Source of the DNA: a virus
IMG/VR virus record: IMGVR_UViG_3300025132_000238
Location: 1 to 26,569 of that record
Reading direction: 5' to 3' (one strand)
Length of the DNA: 26,569 nt
Made by a program: the position numbers and the translations under genes. This document shows, piece after piece, positions 1 through 7,331 of this stretch; the first letter of the stretch is position 1, and every line of letters starts with the position of its first letter. Below the pieces are notes generated by a model. That model was not told the origin of the DNA. It searched no databases and worked only from the letters and a program-made list of their open reading frames with translations.

Positions 1-99
1 CCGAAAGTTTGATATATATAACCTTGTAATAATCTAATAAGTAACGATGAACACAATCGAAAAAATCCGAGAGGTATTAGGACTTCCAAAGCAGAAGTT
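1..99. repeat. Terminal direct repeat, left copy
   Basis: Bases 1-99 are identical to 26471-26569. This is the usual sign of a circular assembly graph, or of a terminally redundant genome, and gives a unit length of 26,470 bp. The repeat holds a 46-base leader and the first 53 bases of the scaffold-candidate gene, so it is not a gene-free terminus. The sequence alone cannot tell an assembly overlap from real terminal redundancy. Confidence 0.95.
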
Positions 100-724
100 T
101 TATGCCGAAGCACGCCTTGAAGATGGGCGTGTAGTCGTTACCGAAGCTGAGTCAATGGACGTAGGCGTAGAAGTTAGAATCCTTGACGACAGCGGCGAGG
201 CATCACTTCTTGACGCCGGCACGTACACACTTGAGGACGGTACGAAAATTGTTGTTAGCGACGATTCGCGCCTTGCACAGCTTGGCGACGATGAGGCCGT
301 TGACGTTGACGTTGAACTTGAAGACGCCGAAGAAGTCGAGGAAAAACTCGAAGACGAGGAAGAAGAAGTAAAGGTGGACATGAACTACGACAAAGTTCGC
401 GACGCTTTAGACCAAGGCTTCCCCGATTTAGGCCAAGACACTATTGACGCTATCGCGACACTTGTTGCAACAATCTACTCAAACGACGAAGAAGTTGAGG
501 TTGAAGTTGAAGCGACTCACACTCCCGACCACGACGAGTACGCAAAAGTTCTTGAAGAGGCTTTCTCTAAAATCGACTCAAGATTAAAAGTATTAGAAGA
601 CGCACCTGCGTCAGAGGGCGTAAAGCACTCACCTAACAAGTTTTCGGCTACGCACAAGTCGAAGGAACTAAATAAATTAAATAGTGTAGAACGTGCGCTA
701 CATATCATTAACTCTAACAAATAA
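47..724 (+). CDS. Putative capsid scaffold / assembly protein
   Basis: A 225-residue acidic protein lying between the prohead protease (across the circular join) and the major capsid protein, which is the usual scaffold position. Residues 1-75 look beta-rich. Residues 80-112 are a dense Asp/Glu linker. The region after 112 is predicted helical by eye, with a probable coiled coil near 170-190, and the last 30 residues are basic (KSKELNKLN, then a helix). An acidic middle with a basic helical C-terminus fits scaffolds, which bind capsid through a basic tail. No family was recognised by sequence, so the role is inferred from position and composition. The ATG follows an A-rich leader without a strong Shine-Dalgarno. 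Alternatives are a head decoration or a minor capsid protein. Confidence 0.6.
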   Translation: MNTIEKIREVLGLPKQKFYAEARLEDGRVVVTEAESMDVGVEVRILDDSGEASLLDAGTYTLEDGTKIVVSDDSRLAQLGDDEAVDVDVELEDAEEVEEKLEDEEEEVKVDMNYDKVRDALDQGFPDLGQDTIDAIATLVATIYSNDEEVEVEVEATHTPDHDEYAKVLEEAFSKIDSRLKVLEDAPASEGVKHSPNKFSATHKSKELNKLNSVERALHIINSNK

Positions 725-728
725 TAAA

Positions 729-1703
729 ATGAGTAATTTGAAGAAATACGATTTCGATATTACCGTTACTGGCGGAACTTATGCCGGCGAGTTAGCTTTA
801 CCGTATGTAACGGCGGCTCTACTTGGTGCGGAAACTATCGCAAAAGGCCGTTGTCGTCTAATCGAAGGCGTACAATACAAGGCTGTAATTAACAACCTTA
901 CAACTGCGGACACTATCCAAGCGGCTACTTGTGCTTTCGCTGACGGAAATGACCTTACACTTACAGAGCAAGTGGTTGAACTTAGCGACCTTGCAGTTAT
1001 GGAAGTTATCTGTCGTGGCACGTTATTCCCAACTTGGGTTGCGGCACAAGGTTCAATGAACCGCGATGGAGATTTACCTGTTGCGTTTACAGACTTCCTC
1101 ATGGCATCTGTTGCTGACAGAACAGGAACAAACCTTGAATCTTTAATGTGGTCAGGTGCGGCTCCTTTCGGAGTTGGTCTTCTTTCTACTGACGGAGTAA
1201 TTGACGACGACGCTACTGGTATTGGCGGATCAGCAATGAAGGGCTTCGCAGAAGCTGATACAGGTGCATTAGGTGCTTGGACAAAAGCTAACATCCTTGG
1301 CGTTCTTGATTTAGTATTCGATGCGGCTCAAGCTACACCGGGTATTCTATTAAAGCCGGGTGCAGGATTCTACGTTTCTTACGAAGCTTACGCTTTCTTC
1401 TTACAAGCTATCGCGGCACAAAGCACAAACCAAGGATACAATCAAGAACTTGGCGGAGCGACGTATCTTGGATACCCTGTTTACCCAACAGGCGGAATAC
1501 CTAACACGACTGACGTTTGTGTGTTCACTTACCCTGACAACATCGTTGTAGGAACTAACAACTACACTCCGGACATTTCGGCTCAGTTAATTCCGGCTTA
1601 CGCTTACGACGGATCGGACAACGTAAAAGTTGCGATGCGTTTCGGCGTTGGTGTTCAGACAGCAGTACCGGGCGACGGCGTTGTAGGATTTAACTTTTCA
1701 TAA
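729..1703 (+). CDS. Major capsid protein
   Basis: A 324-residue protein placed directly after the scaffold candidate and downstream of the prohead protease, the standard protease-scaffold-capsid order. It is neutral, rich in Gly, Ala and Thr, has no membrane segments, and shows many short beta-like stretches, as expected for an HK97-fold shell protein of this size. I chose the ATG at 729, preceded by AATAATAAA, over an in-frame start at 693 that would overlap the upstream gene by 32 bases and add an unlikely leader. The A-rich leader without a purine Shine-Dalgarno is typical of highly expressed Bacteroidetes genes. The gene lies upstream of a strong terminator at 2343-2378, fitting high late expression. 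The assignment rests on context and general character rather than a diagnostic motif. Confidence 0.8.
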   Translation: MSNLKKYDFDITVTGGTYAGELALPYVTAALLGAETIAKGRCRLIEGVQYKAVINNLTTADTIQAATCAFADGNDLTLTEQVVELSDLAVMEVICRGTLFPTWVAAQGSMNRDGDLPVAFTDFLMASVADRTGTNLESLMWSGAAPFGVGLLSTDGVIDDDATGIGGSAMKGFAEADTGALGAWTKANILGVLDLVFDAAQATPGILLKPGAGFYVSYEAYAFFLQAIAAQSTNQGYNQELGGATYLGYPVYPTGGIPNTTDVCVFTYPDNIVVGTNNYTPDISAQLIPAYAYDGSDNVKVAMRFGVGVQTAVPGDGVVGFNFS

Positions 1704-1720
1704 CCACTAAATAAAATAAC

Positions 1721-2323
1721 ATGGCTTGCAATATTACAGCAGCGAGGGGCATTGATTGCCGCGACGCAATTGGAGGGTTAAAGGCCATCTATTTTTGTAG
1801 TTCTTATTGTTCGGATATACTTAAAGAAGCAACGGTAACAGGAAACTCTTACACTATCACAACAGCGGGTTTCGCTAACTGGGATATTGTAGCTGGCGGT
1901 GCGGTTACTGTATTTAAGTACAACTTGGTTTCTGACTTGTCTAACTTTACAACTGCTATTGAAGCGGATAAAGCGACTGGTTCGGTTATGTACAACCAAT
2001 CTCTGAACGTAGTTCTTCATAAAGTGGTGGCGGCTGACTTATTTCAGCTTGGATTAATCGCAAAGAATCGCGCTCAAATCTTCGTACAAGATAGCAACGA
2101 CAACGTGTTCCTTATGGGAATTACTGACGGTTGTTACTTAACGGGAGGCGACACGATTGCAACGGGTACAAATCGTTCAGACATGAGTGGTTTAACTTTG
2201 AACTTCACAGCGAAGGAACAAGATCCGTTGTATATACTACCGCAATCGGCTGGAGTAGCTACGGCAAAATATCCGTTCGACGGGTTGACTGACGAAGCAG
2301 ACCTAACAATCACAGCGGTATAA
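1721..2323 (+). CDS. Virion structural protein, tail-tube-like candidate
   Basis: A 200-residue protein 17 bases after the capsid gene, with the leader AAATAAAATAAC before its ATG, and the last gene before a strong terminator, so probably co-expressed with capsid at a high level. The N-terminus (MACNITAARGIDCRDAIGG) contains two cysteines, and two more lie in FCSSYC. The protein is beta-rich, with a Gly/Thr strand pattern ending in SGLTLNFTAKEQDP. This resembles phage tail-tube proteins, where a strand near the C-terminus precedes a conserved acidic residue. High expression also fits a tube subunit. The position among head genes is unusual for a tube protein, so a head decoration protein is the main alternative. 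No family was confirmed. Confidence 0.5.
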   Translation: MACNITAARGIDCRDAIGGLKAIYFCSSYCSDILKEATVTGNSYTITTAGFANWDIVAGGAVTVFKYNLVSDLSNFTTAIEADKATGSVMYNQSLNVVLHKVVAADLFQLGLIAKNRAQIFVQDSNDNVFLMGITDGCYLTGGDTIATGTNRSDMSGLTLNFTAKEQDPLYILPQSAGVATAKYPFDGLTDEADLTITAV

Positions 2324-2342
2324 ACCGTTGACCAGATAGATG

Positions 2343-2378
2343 AAAAGGGAGGGTGGCAATGCGCCGTCCTCCTTTTTT
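2343..2378 (+). terminator. Strong intrinsic terminator after the capsid genes
   Basis: GGAGGGTGGC (2348-2357) pairs with GCCGTCCTCC (2363-2372): ten consecutive pairs including two G-U pairs, with loop AATGC, followed by six T. The preceding AAAA extends the stem onto the T tract. It sits 19 bases after the stop of the tail-tube-like gene, so it would end most transcription from the scaffold-capsid unit and lower expression of the portal genes beyond it. Confidence 0.88.
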
Positions 2379-2416
2379 AATTAAACAAACATCGCGTCTT
2401 TATATATTGAATTGAA

Positions 2417-2890
2417 ATGCAACAAATACGCAACGCTAACAACACAACAAACACTGACGTAGTAAACAAATTCTACGTAACCGCTAACCAAACGCAAAGT
2501 ATTGCACAAGCGTCTGTTAAGTATTTAGTTGAGTTAACGTCGCAAGGTTCGCAAAATTCTTTGTACTTTATACCGACTTCGGTTGACACAACCAAAACAC
2601 CGAGGTTCATAGCGTTGACATTTACAGTAATTGACAAAGACGAAACGGCATCACCAACAACGGGACGCATAAAGTTTTATGACGCTACCGGAAAACTTGA
2701 CACTTATCCGATGGGTTTTTATCATTACAAGATATATGAGCAGACGAGTAGTTCTAACCTCGATCCGGCTAACGCAACGGAATTAGAAGAAGGCATTGCG
2801 TATGTAAGAGATTATGACGGCAATATGGAAGAGATAACGCCGGACTTCAAAGAATACAACCCTACGGTTAATCAATACGTTTACCCATGA
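2417..2890 (+). CDS. Small virion-associated protein of unknown function
   Basis: A 157-residue beta-rich protein, first gene after the terminator at 2343-2378 and overlapping the portal start by four bases (ATGA). The C-terminal half includes YHYKIYEQTSSSNLDP followed by an acidic strand-rich tail. From memory, a YxxYEQTSSxNLDP motif recurs in small proteins beside portal genes of Bacteroidetes phages and prophages. No enzyme motif, signal peptide or membrane segment is seen. Coupling to the portal suggests a head or neck component, for example a decoration or connector protein. The function is not established. The leader TTGAATTGAA before the ATG is A/T-rich with no Shine-Dalgarno. Confidence 0.6.
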   Translation: MQQIRNANNTTNTDVVNKFYVTANQTQSIAQASVKYLVELTSQGSQNSLYFIPTSVDTTKTPRFIALTFTVIDKDETASPTTGRIKFYDATGKLDTYPMGFYHYKIYEQTSSSNLDPANATELEEGIAYVRDYDGNMEEITPDFKEYNPTVNQYVYP

Positions 2891-5070
2891 TGAACAAACA
2901 CGACCTAAGTGTTATAAGCTACACCGATTCAGAGATTCCGGTGTTTGATGAAAAGCAAGGACAGAAGTACGTTAACTACGGACACGACGACTTGTACGGC
3001 GAATACTTACGCGACTTATTTTTAGCAAGTTCAACAAACGGCGCAATCATTAACGGCGTTGCAGATATGATTTACGGCGGAGGGTTAGACGCAACGGATC
3101 GTGAAGAGAACGACGGGAAGCGTGAGCAATGGTTGAGGCTTCAAGACTTACTACGCAAAAGCGACTCACACCTTGTTCAAATGGTGTGCTTCGATATTAA
3201 GCTTTACGGCATGGCGTACTTGAATGTTATTTGGAACAAATCGCGTACTCGAATTGCTTGCATTAAGCACCTACCGGTTCACACTATGCGAAGCGGAGTA
3301 GCTGACGGCGACGGTAAGGTGTTCGAATACTATTACAAACCGGACTGGCGCAACAAAAGACACAAAGAAAAGACGATCCCAGCCTTTGATTTAGAGAACA
3401 GAACATCGGCGTCAACGTGCTTCCAAATAAAAAGGTACACGCCTTCTTATCATTACTACGCATTACCTGACTACGCGGGAGCTACTAACTACATCGAATT
3501 AGACCGCGAGGTATCGGAGTTTCATTTGAACAATATCAGACGCGGCTTTTTCCCGTCTATGCTTTTATCGTTTAAGAACGGCGTACCGACACAAGAAGAG
3601 CGTCGACAAATAGAGCAGAAGGTTATTCAAAAGTTCACAGGCGCAGACAACGCGGGACGTATTCTTATTACGTTTAACGATGGCGACGAAACCGCACCTG
3701 AGTTCACACCTATAAACACAAACGGCGCGGACGGAATGTACGAGTATCTGTCTAAGCTTGTCAGCGAAAAGATACTAACCGGACATAGGGTAACGAGTCC
3801 GCTTCTATTTGGTGTGCGTTCCGAAGGTGGAGGCTTTGGAAATAACGCCGACGAGTTGCGCGACTCTTATTCTTTATTTAACAACACGGTAGTAGCCCCA
3901 CTACAAGACATCGTTTTGGAATCGTTGGGCTTGTTGTTTGGCATCAACGATATAGAGTTAGACTTGTTCTTTATAACGGCAAAGCCGGCTGACTTCTTAG
4001 ACCTTGACGTTATCAATACACTTGACGAAGGGGAGCAACAAAAGGAAGGTGTTACAAAGGAAGAAGTCGAAGTAAAAGTCGACGAGTTTAGCAGTAAAAA
4101 AAAAGACCTGTTTGCGGAGAGCATTAGCGACTATCCGCAAGGCGTAAGGAGCAACGCGCAGAAGGTGTTGGACTTTGTAGAAAAGAACGGTTGGGGATCT
4201 TGCGGAACGGCTGTGGGGAAGCGTCGTGCAAACCAATTAGCCAAAGGCGAACCAATAAGTATCGAAACGGTTCAACGTATGGCGAACTACCTAACGCGCC
4301 ACGCTAAAGACTTAGAGTCAAGCACAACGTACAACGACGGATGCGGCAAGCTTATGTACGACGCTTGGGGCGGTAAAGCCGGACTACGTTGGGCAAAGTC
4401 TAAGCTAAAAGAATTAAACCTAAACGACAAGGATAAGGAGAGGCTATATAAAGCACAGGCAATAGACTTTCTAATGGAGATGAGCGAAGACCATGACGAG
4501 ATGCTTGACAAATACGAAATGGTAGACGCTAAAAGAGTTGACTACGATCGCGAAGACTTGTACAACGCAATGTGGACATTTGCAAATCCAAGGGTTATTC
4601 CTGACTCATCTCAAGAACGAGCAAGTCGTGGCGTTTCTGAACAAGACACCGACTTAATAAGAGTTAGATATGCCTATATGCTAAAGAAGACAGGAATCAA
4701 CGGAAACCCATCACGCGACTTTTGCGAACTAATGGTTGCCGCCGGCAATAAAGTATGGACAAAAGAAGCAATCGAACAAGCATCTAATCAAGCAACGAAT
4801 CCGGGATGGGGGCCTGCCGGTTCAGACTTCTACAACATTTGGTTCTACAAAGGCGGTGGATCATGTCAGCACTTTTGGGAGCGTAGAACGTACCTAAGAA
4901 AAGACAACACGCGCATAAGCGTAAACGAGGCGCGTCGAATTATTCGTGAGAATCAAGACACACCTTTGCAAACGAACGACATAAACGTTGCTAAAAGACC
5001 GCGCGATATGGATAATCGCGGATTTATTAACCCGAACATTGCTCAAGCAATTACTACACCAAAGAACTAA
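2887..5070 (+). CDS. Portal protein with a long C-terminal extension
   Basis: A 727-residue protein, far longer than usual siphovirus portals (about 400-550 residues). Residues 1-385 form a portal-like body. YVNYGHDDLY, FLASSTNGAIINGVAD and the stretch around LTGHRVTSPLLFG (about residue 300) fit portals of Bacteroidetes phages, and the VSEKIL/DELRDSYSLFNN region fits the stem and crown helices. After an acidic and lysine linker, encoded partly by A9 at 4096-4104, come two further modules. The first, residues 410-510, contains YPQGVRSNAQ, GWGSCG, KRRANQLAKGE and YDAWGG, a domain I associate with phage prohead-protease fusions. The second, residues 605-672, contains NPSRDFCELM, NPGWGPAG and a Cys-His-Trp patch (GGGSCQHFWERRTY). 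The start is the ATGATG at 2887, which gives an ATGA overlap with the gene before; its stop overlaps the adaptor start. The portal call is solid; the role of the extension is unknown. Confidence 0.82.
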   Translation: MMNKHDLSVISYTDSEIPVFDEKQGQKYVNYGHDDLYGEYLRDLFLASSTNGAIINGVADMIYGGGLDATDREENDGKREQWLRLQDLLRKSDSHLVQMVCFDIKLYGMAYLNVIWNKSRTRIACIKHLPVHTMRSGVADGDGKVFEYYYKPDWRNKRHKEKTIPAFDLENRTSASTCFQIKRYTPSYHYYALPDYAGATNYIELDREVSEFHLNNIRRGFFPSMLLSFKNGVPTQEERRQIEQKVIQKFTGADNAGRILITFNDGDETAPEFTPINTNGADGMYEYLSKLVSEKILTGHRVTSPLLFGVRSEGGGFGNNADELRDSYSLFNNTVVAPLQDIVLESLGLLFGINDIELDLFFITAKPADFLDLDVINTLDEGEQQKEGVTKEEVEVKVDEFSSKKKDLFAESISDYPQGVRSNAQKVLDFVEKNGWGSCGTAVGKRRANQLAKGEPISIETVQRMANYLTRHAKDLESSTTYNDGCGKLMYDAWGGKAGLRWAKSKLKELNLNDKDKERLYKAQAIDFLMEMSEDHDEMLDKYEMVDAKRVDYDREDLYNAMWTFANPRVIPDSSQERASRGVSEQDTDLIRVRYAYMLKKTGINGNPSRDFCELMVAAGNKVWTKEAIEQASNQATNPGWGPAGSDFYNIWFYKGGGSCQHFWERRTYLRKDNTRISVNEARRIIRENQDTPLQTNDINVAKRPRDMDNRGFINPNIAQAITTPKN
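4096..4104 (+). promoter_or_regulatory. A9 run in portal linker, candidate slippage site
   Basis: Nine consecutive A encode Lys404-Lys406 exactly between the portal body and its C-terminal modules. A -1 slip here leads to RPVCGEH and a TAG at 4125-4127, giving a 413-residue portal of ordinary length. A +1 slip also meets an early stop. A runs of this length are known sites of polymerase slippage and -1 frameshifting. Whether slippage happens here is inference. Confidence 0.35.
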
Positions 5071-5642
5071 TGGCAAGCCAAGCACTATTTGTTTCAGCAA
5101 ACAGGCTGAAAAGAGATACCGCAATAGGCGGTTCAGTTGACGACGATTTAATCCGTCCTTACGTTTACATGGCGCAACAGCGTTGGATTCTTCCGGTACT
5201 CGGAACAGACCTATACAACAAGCTATGCAACGACATAGACACGGGCGCAGTTGCCGGCGTGTATGCAACGCTTCTAACGGACTATATTATCCCTGCTACC
5301 GTTCAGTATTCCTTTGTTCAGTTAGTGCCGTTCTTGCGCCTTAGATTCGTTAATAACGCCGTTGTTATAATGAACAGCGAACAAAGCGCGGCGGCAACCT
5401 ACGACGACTTAAAGCCGCTAATGGATCAAGCGCACGATATGGCGCAGTTCTATCGTCAAAGACTTATCGACTATTTGTGCGACAACTCAGGAAGCTATCC
5501 GGAGTATTCAAGCAACACTGGTTCGGATTTATCACCAACGTCAAACAATTACACGCAAGGCTTAAACGTGGACGACGTGTATATGGATTTAAGATACAAA
5601 GCGTTTTTGTCAGCTATTGGCGCAGACTCTGGAATATGTTAA
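5070..5642 (+). CDS. Head-tail connector (adaptor) protein
   Basis: A 190-residue mostly helical protein whose ATG overlaps the portal stop by one base (TAATG). The N-terminal LFVSANRLKRDTAIGGSVDDDLIRPYV, then AQQRWILPVLGTDLY and YNKL, match the pattern of the DUF6712-type connector proteins found next to portals in Bacteroidetes phages. These are related in role to the gp6/gp15-type adaptors that dock on the portal ring. Residues 1-125 make up the helical core. The Ser/Asn-rich stretch near 145-165 is probably a flexible loop. It has no membrane segment or enzyme motif. Position right after the portal and before a fibre-like gene supports a neck role. The family call is from memory and not confirmed by a search. 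Confidence 0.65.
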   Translation: MASQALFVSANRLKRDTAIGGSVDDDLIRPYVYMAQQRWILPVLGTDLYNKLCNDIDTGAVAGVYATLLTDYIIPATVQYSFVQLVPFLRLRFVNNAVVIMNSEQSAAATYDDLKPLMDQAHDMAQFYRQRLIDYLCDNSGSYPEYSSNTGSDLSPTSNNYTQGLNVDDVYMDLRYKAFLSAIGADSGIC

Positions 5643-5761
5643 AACCAAAGCGAAAAAAATATAAGCCGAAAGAAAAGAACGAGCAGAAACTAAAGAAATA
5701 CATCAATGGCAAACAAGAAAGTAAGCGACCTGACGGCCTTGGGGGGAACTCCGGCAAATGA
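5636..5761 (+). CDS. Possible small basic protein
   Basis: A 41-residue reading frame starting inside the last codons of the adaptor gene. The first half is almost entirely Lys, Arg, Glu and Tyr (MLKPKRKKYKPKEKNEQKLK). It fills the otherwise gene-free 5643-5705, but its C-terminal 18 residues overlap the fibre-like gene in another frame. Coupled start position argues for it. The low-complexity composition and 56-base overlap argue that this may only be an A-rich leader for the next gene. Confidence 0.3.
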   Translation: MLKPKRKKYKPKEKNEQKLKKYINGKQESKRPDGLGGNSGK

Positions 5762-6263
5762 CGACGTTCTATATATTGTAGATACTTCCGCAACGGCGAG
5801 CAAGAAAGTAACATACGCAAACCTTATTGCAGGCGCAGGAGGTGGCCTTTCAATAGTTACGTCAAAGGTGTCGGTGAACAACGCGGCAGTTTTAGCTATG
5901 AAGTACAACGACACACCCGTAACCTTAAAGGCGGCGGAGTCGGGTAAAATAATAGTACCTGTCAAGGCAATCATTGTAGCAACACACGCAGGAAGTAATG
6001 AAAGTTCTTCGGACGATTTACGAATGGGATGGTCTGCGACTGACTCAACAACTTCTCAATACTGGGGGGCGGCAAGGGACTTTATGAACGGCGTTTCAAG
6101 TGGAACAAGAACGCAAGCTTGGTCAGGGACAGCCGGAGGAGGAACAGCTAACAACATGACTTTCAGTATAACAAACAAGCCGTTTCAAGCTTGGTGTACT
6201 GACGTGTTCAACGGCGGGTGGTCTATGGATATTTATTTTTCTTATTATATGATTGACGCATAA
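5706..6263 (+). CDS. Fibre-like virion protein
   Basis: A 185-residue protein. Its N-terminus (KVSDLTALGGTPANDDVLYI, then VDTSATASKKVTYANLI) is the short unit found in many phage tail-fibre and spike proteins, where a D-LTAL stretch, a D-x-LxIVD strand and a KKVTYANL helix form an attachment or trimer-stem module. Residues 50-185 are Gly, Ser, Thr and Asn rich with beta character and could be a C-terminal head or receptor-binding domain. There is no cysteine or membrane pattern suggesting secretion. It lies between the adaptor and the lysis genes rather than with the main tail module. A head fibre or neck whisker is therefore as likely as a tail fibre. Confidence 0.55.
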   Translation: MANKKVSDLTALGGTPANDDVLYIVDTSATASKKVTYANLIAGAGGGLSIVTSKVSVNNAAVLAMKYNDTPVTLKAAESGKIIVPVKAIIVATHAGSNESSSDDLRMGWSATDSTTSQYWGAARDFMNGVSSGTRTQAWSGTAGGGTANNMTFSITNKPFQAWCTDVFNGGWSMDIYFSYYMIDA

Positions 6264-6466
6264 TGGACGTAACACAATACGAATTGATTGCTTTATTGAC
6301 TGGATTGCTTGGCACAATCTTTAAATTCCAAAGGGACTACACAATCTTAACGGCTCGCGTCGTGTCATTAGAAAAGCACGAAAACGAAGTTAAAGAAATG
6401 CTCAAGGAACTTTGCACAGGTATGCAAGACATTAAATTACTATTAGCAGAACAAGGCATCAAATGA
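6263..6466 (+). CDS. Small membrane protein with coiled coil, lysis-associated candidate
   Basis: A 67-residue protein with one short hydrophobic segment at residues 7-20 (LIALLTGLLGTIF), followed by a charged helix at 25-64 with heptad-like hydrophobic spacing. The start overlaps the previous stop (TAATG), and the end overlaps the amidase start by four bases (ATGA). A membrane anchor plus coiled coil directly coupled to an endolysin is reminiscent of XhlA-type lysis accessory proteins, although XhlA has its membrane segment at the C-terminus. It could be an accessory holin or a membrane anchor for the lysis complex. No family was firmly recognised. Confidence 0.6.
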   Translation: MDVTQYELIALLTGLLGTIFKFQRDYTILTARVVSLEKHENEVKEMLKELCTGMQDIKLLLAEQGIK

Positions 6467-6930
6467 GAGAGATTAAAGAAGTAATACTACACTGCACGGC
6501 TACACCGGCAGAACGCGAACTAACAATCAAGATGATACGCAACTGGCACGTTAAGGGCAACGGATGGGAAGACATAGGCTATCACTTCGTTATTCATCAA
6601 GACGGAACGGTCGAACGTGGACGTCATATTGACAAAGTAGGTGCGCATACTTGGGGACAAAACTACGGCTCTATCGGCGTGGCTTACGTTGGTGGATCAG
6701 TAGTGAAAATAAAAAAGGCACTCGATAAAAAGAAGGCTAAAGACAAAGTAACCTTAGAACCTAAAGACACAATAACCGAAGCGCAGAAGCAAGCGTTCCG
6801 AGATTTGGTTAAGTTCTTAGAGGTTTGCTTTGGTGAACTTAAAGTTCGAGGACATAATGATTATAACAAAGACAAAGCTTGTCCGTCATTTAATATGCGC
6901 GACCACTTTGGCGACTTAGTAAATAGATAA
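6463..6930 (+). CDS. N-acetylmuramoyl-L-alanine amidase (endolysin)
   Basis: A 155-residue single-domain amidase of the Amidase_2 / T7 lysozyme family, which cuts the amide bond between N-acetylmuramic acid and L-alanine in peptidoglycan. The T7 lysozyme zinc ligands and catalytic residues have clear counterparts: His10 (in ILHCTATP), Tyr40 (GYHF), His131 (RGHNDYN), Lys138 and Cys140 (DKACPSF). Length matches T7 lysozyme (about 150). There is no signal peptide or cell-wall-binding domain, so export should depend on a holin, consistent with the small membrane proteins on both sides. The start gives an ATGA overlap with the upstream gene. In T7 the same protein also inhibits RNA polymerase, but nothing here supports that role. 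Confidence 0.95.
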   Translation: MREIKEVILHCTATPAERELTIKMIRNWHVKGNGWEDIGYHFVIHQDGTVERGRHIDKVGAHTWGQNYGSIGVAYVGGSVVKIKKALDKKKAKDKVTLEPKDTITEAQKQAFRDLVKFLEVCFGELKVRGHNDYNKDKACPSFNMRDHFGDLVNR

Positions 6931-6933
6931 AAA

Positions 6934-7128
6934 ATGGAATTTATTCAACAAAACTGGATAGAGCTTGCACTTGCCCTTATTGCTTTTTGCAGCACTTGGA
7001 CAGCATTAACAGCAACTAAGAAAGACGATGAACTATTGGATATTATCAAACGTATTTTTAATGCCATTGTTCTTGGTAAGAATAGTTGCGCGAAGGATTG
7101 CAAAGAAGAAGGATGCAACAAAAAATAA
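6934..7128 (+). CDS. Small membrane protein, holin candidate
   Basis: A 64-residue protein with one hydrophobic segment at about residues 9-27 (IELALALIAFCSTWTALTA), then a short amphipathic helix and a charged C-terminus carrying three cysteines (SCAKDCKEEGC). It starts four bases after the amidase stop with leader AAAA before the ATG. Size, single membrane span and position beside the endolysin fit a holin or spanin-like lysis component, but the sequence has no diagnostic motif. The clustered cysteines are unusual for a holin and might bind metal or form disulphides. Confidence 0.6.
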   Translation: MEFIQQNWIELALALIAFCSTWTALTATKKDDELLDIIKRIFNAIVLGKNSCAKDCKEEGCNKK

Positions 7129-7331
7129 TAGGCCTACTTTCAAAGCTTGACATTAGCGAAATATTCCGCGACAAAGGCGGTCTTCGTAAATGGTCAGCAA
7201 AGCGCACTATCGGCGGCGTAATAGTTACCTACGCACTAACATCTATGAACGGGGAGATTGAATGGAACGGGGTGGTGTTGTGTGTTGTAGGCATTGTCCC
7301 ACTATGTCTTTCTTTCTTTGAGCGATCATAG
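7113..7331 (+). CDS. Two-span membrane protein, holin candidate
   Basis: A 72-residue protein. The chosen ATG at 7113 is preceded by GAAGAAGG, an unusually good purine ribosome-binding site for this genome, and overlaps the previous gene by 16 bases. An upstream in-frame start at 7086 would add an Arg-rich leader with no better support. Two hydrophobic segments lie near residues 31-42 (IGGVIVTYALTS) and 50-67 (WNGVVLCVVGIVPLCLSF), joined by a short acidic loop containing NGEIEW. That fits a class II holin topology with both ends in the cytoplasm. It is the better holin candidate of the three small membrane proteins here. Function is inferred from topology and neighbours. Confidence 0.65.
   Translation: MQQKIIGLLSKLDISEIFRDKGGLRKWSAKRTIGGVIVTYALTSMNGEIEWNGVVLCVVGIVPLCLSFFERS

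Noticed and set aside
8-26. Possible promoter before the scaffold candidate: TTTG and TAACCTTG
   Set aside because: TAACCTTG resembles a -7 box with one mismatch, but TTTG lies only seven bases upstream and no -33 box occurs at the right distance across the circular join.
100-381. Long serine-rich reading frame on the minus strand
   Set aside because: It is the complement of the acidic Asp/Glu region of the scaffold candidate. Its Ser/Thr-rich low-complexity product is the typical shadow of GAC/GAA-rich coding sequence.
693-728. Longer start for the major capsid protein
   Set aside because: It would overlap the scaffold-candidate gene by 32 bases and add an atypical leader. The ATG at 729 has a good A-rich leader and follows the upstream stop closely.
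779-1294. 171-residue reading frame on the minus strand opposite the capsid gene
   Set aside because: It lies wholly inside a highly expressed structural gene, has no promoter or leader, and has an unconvincing composition.
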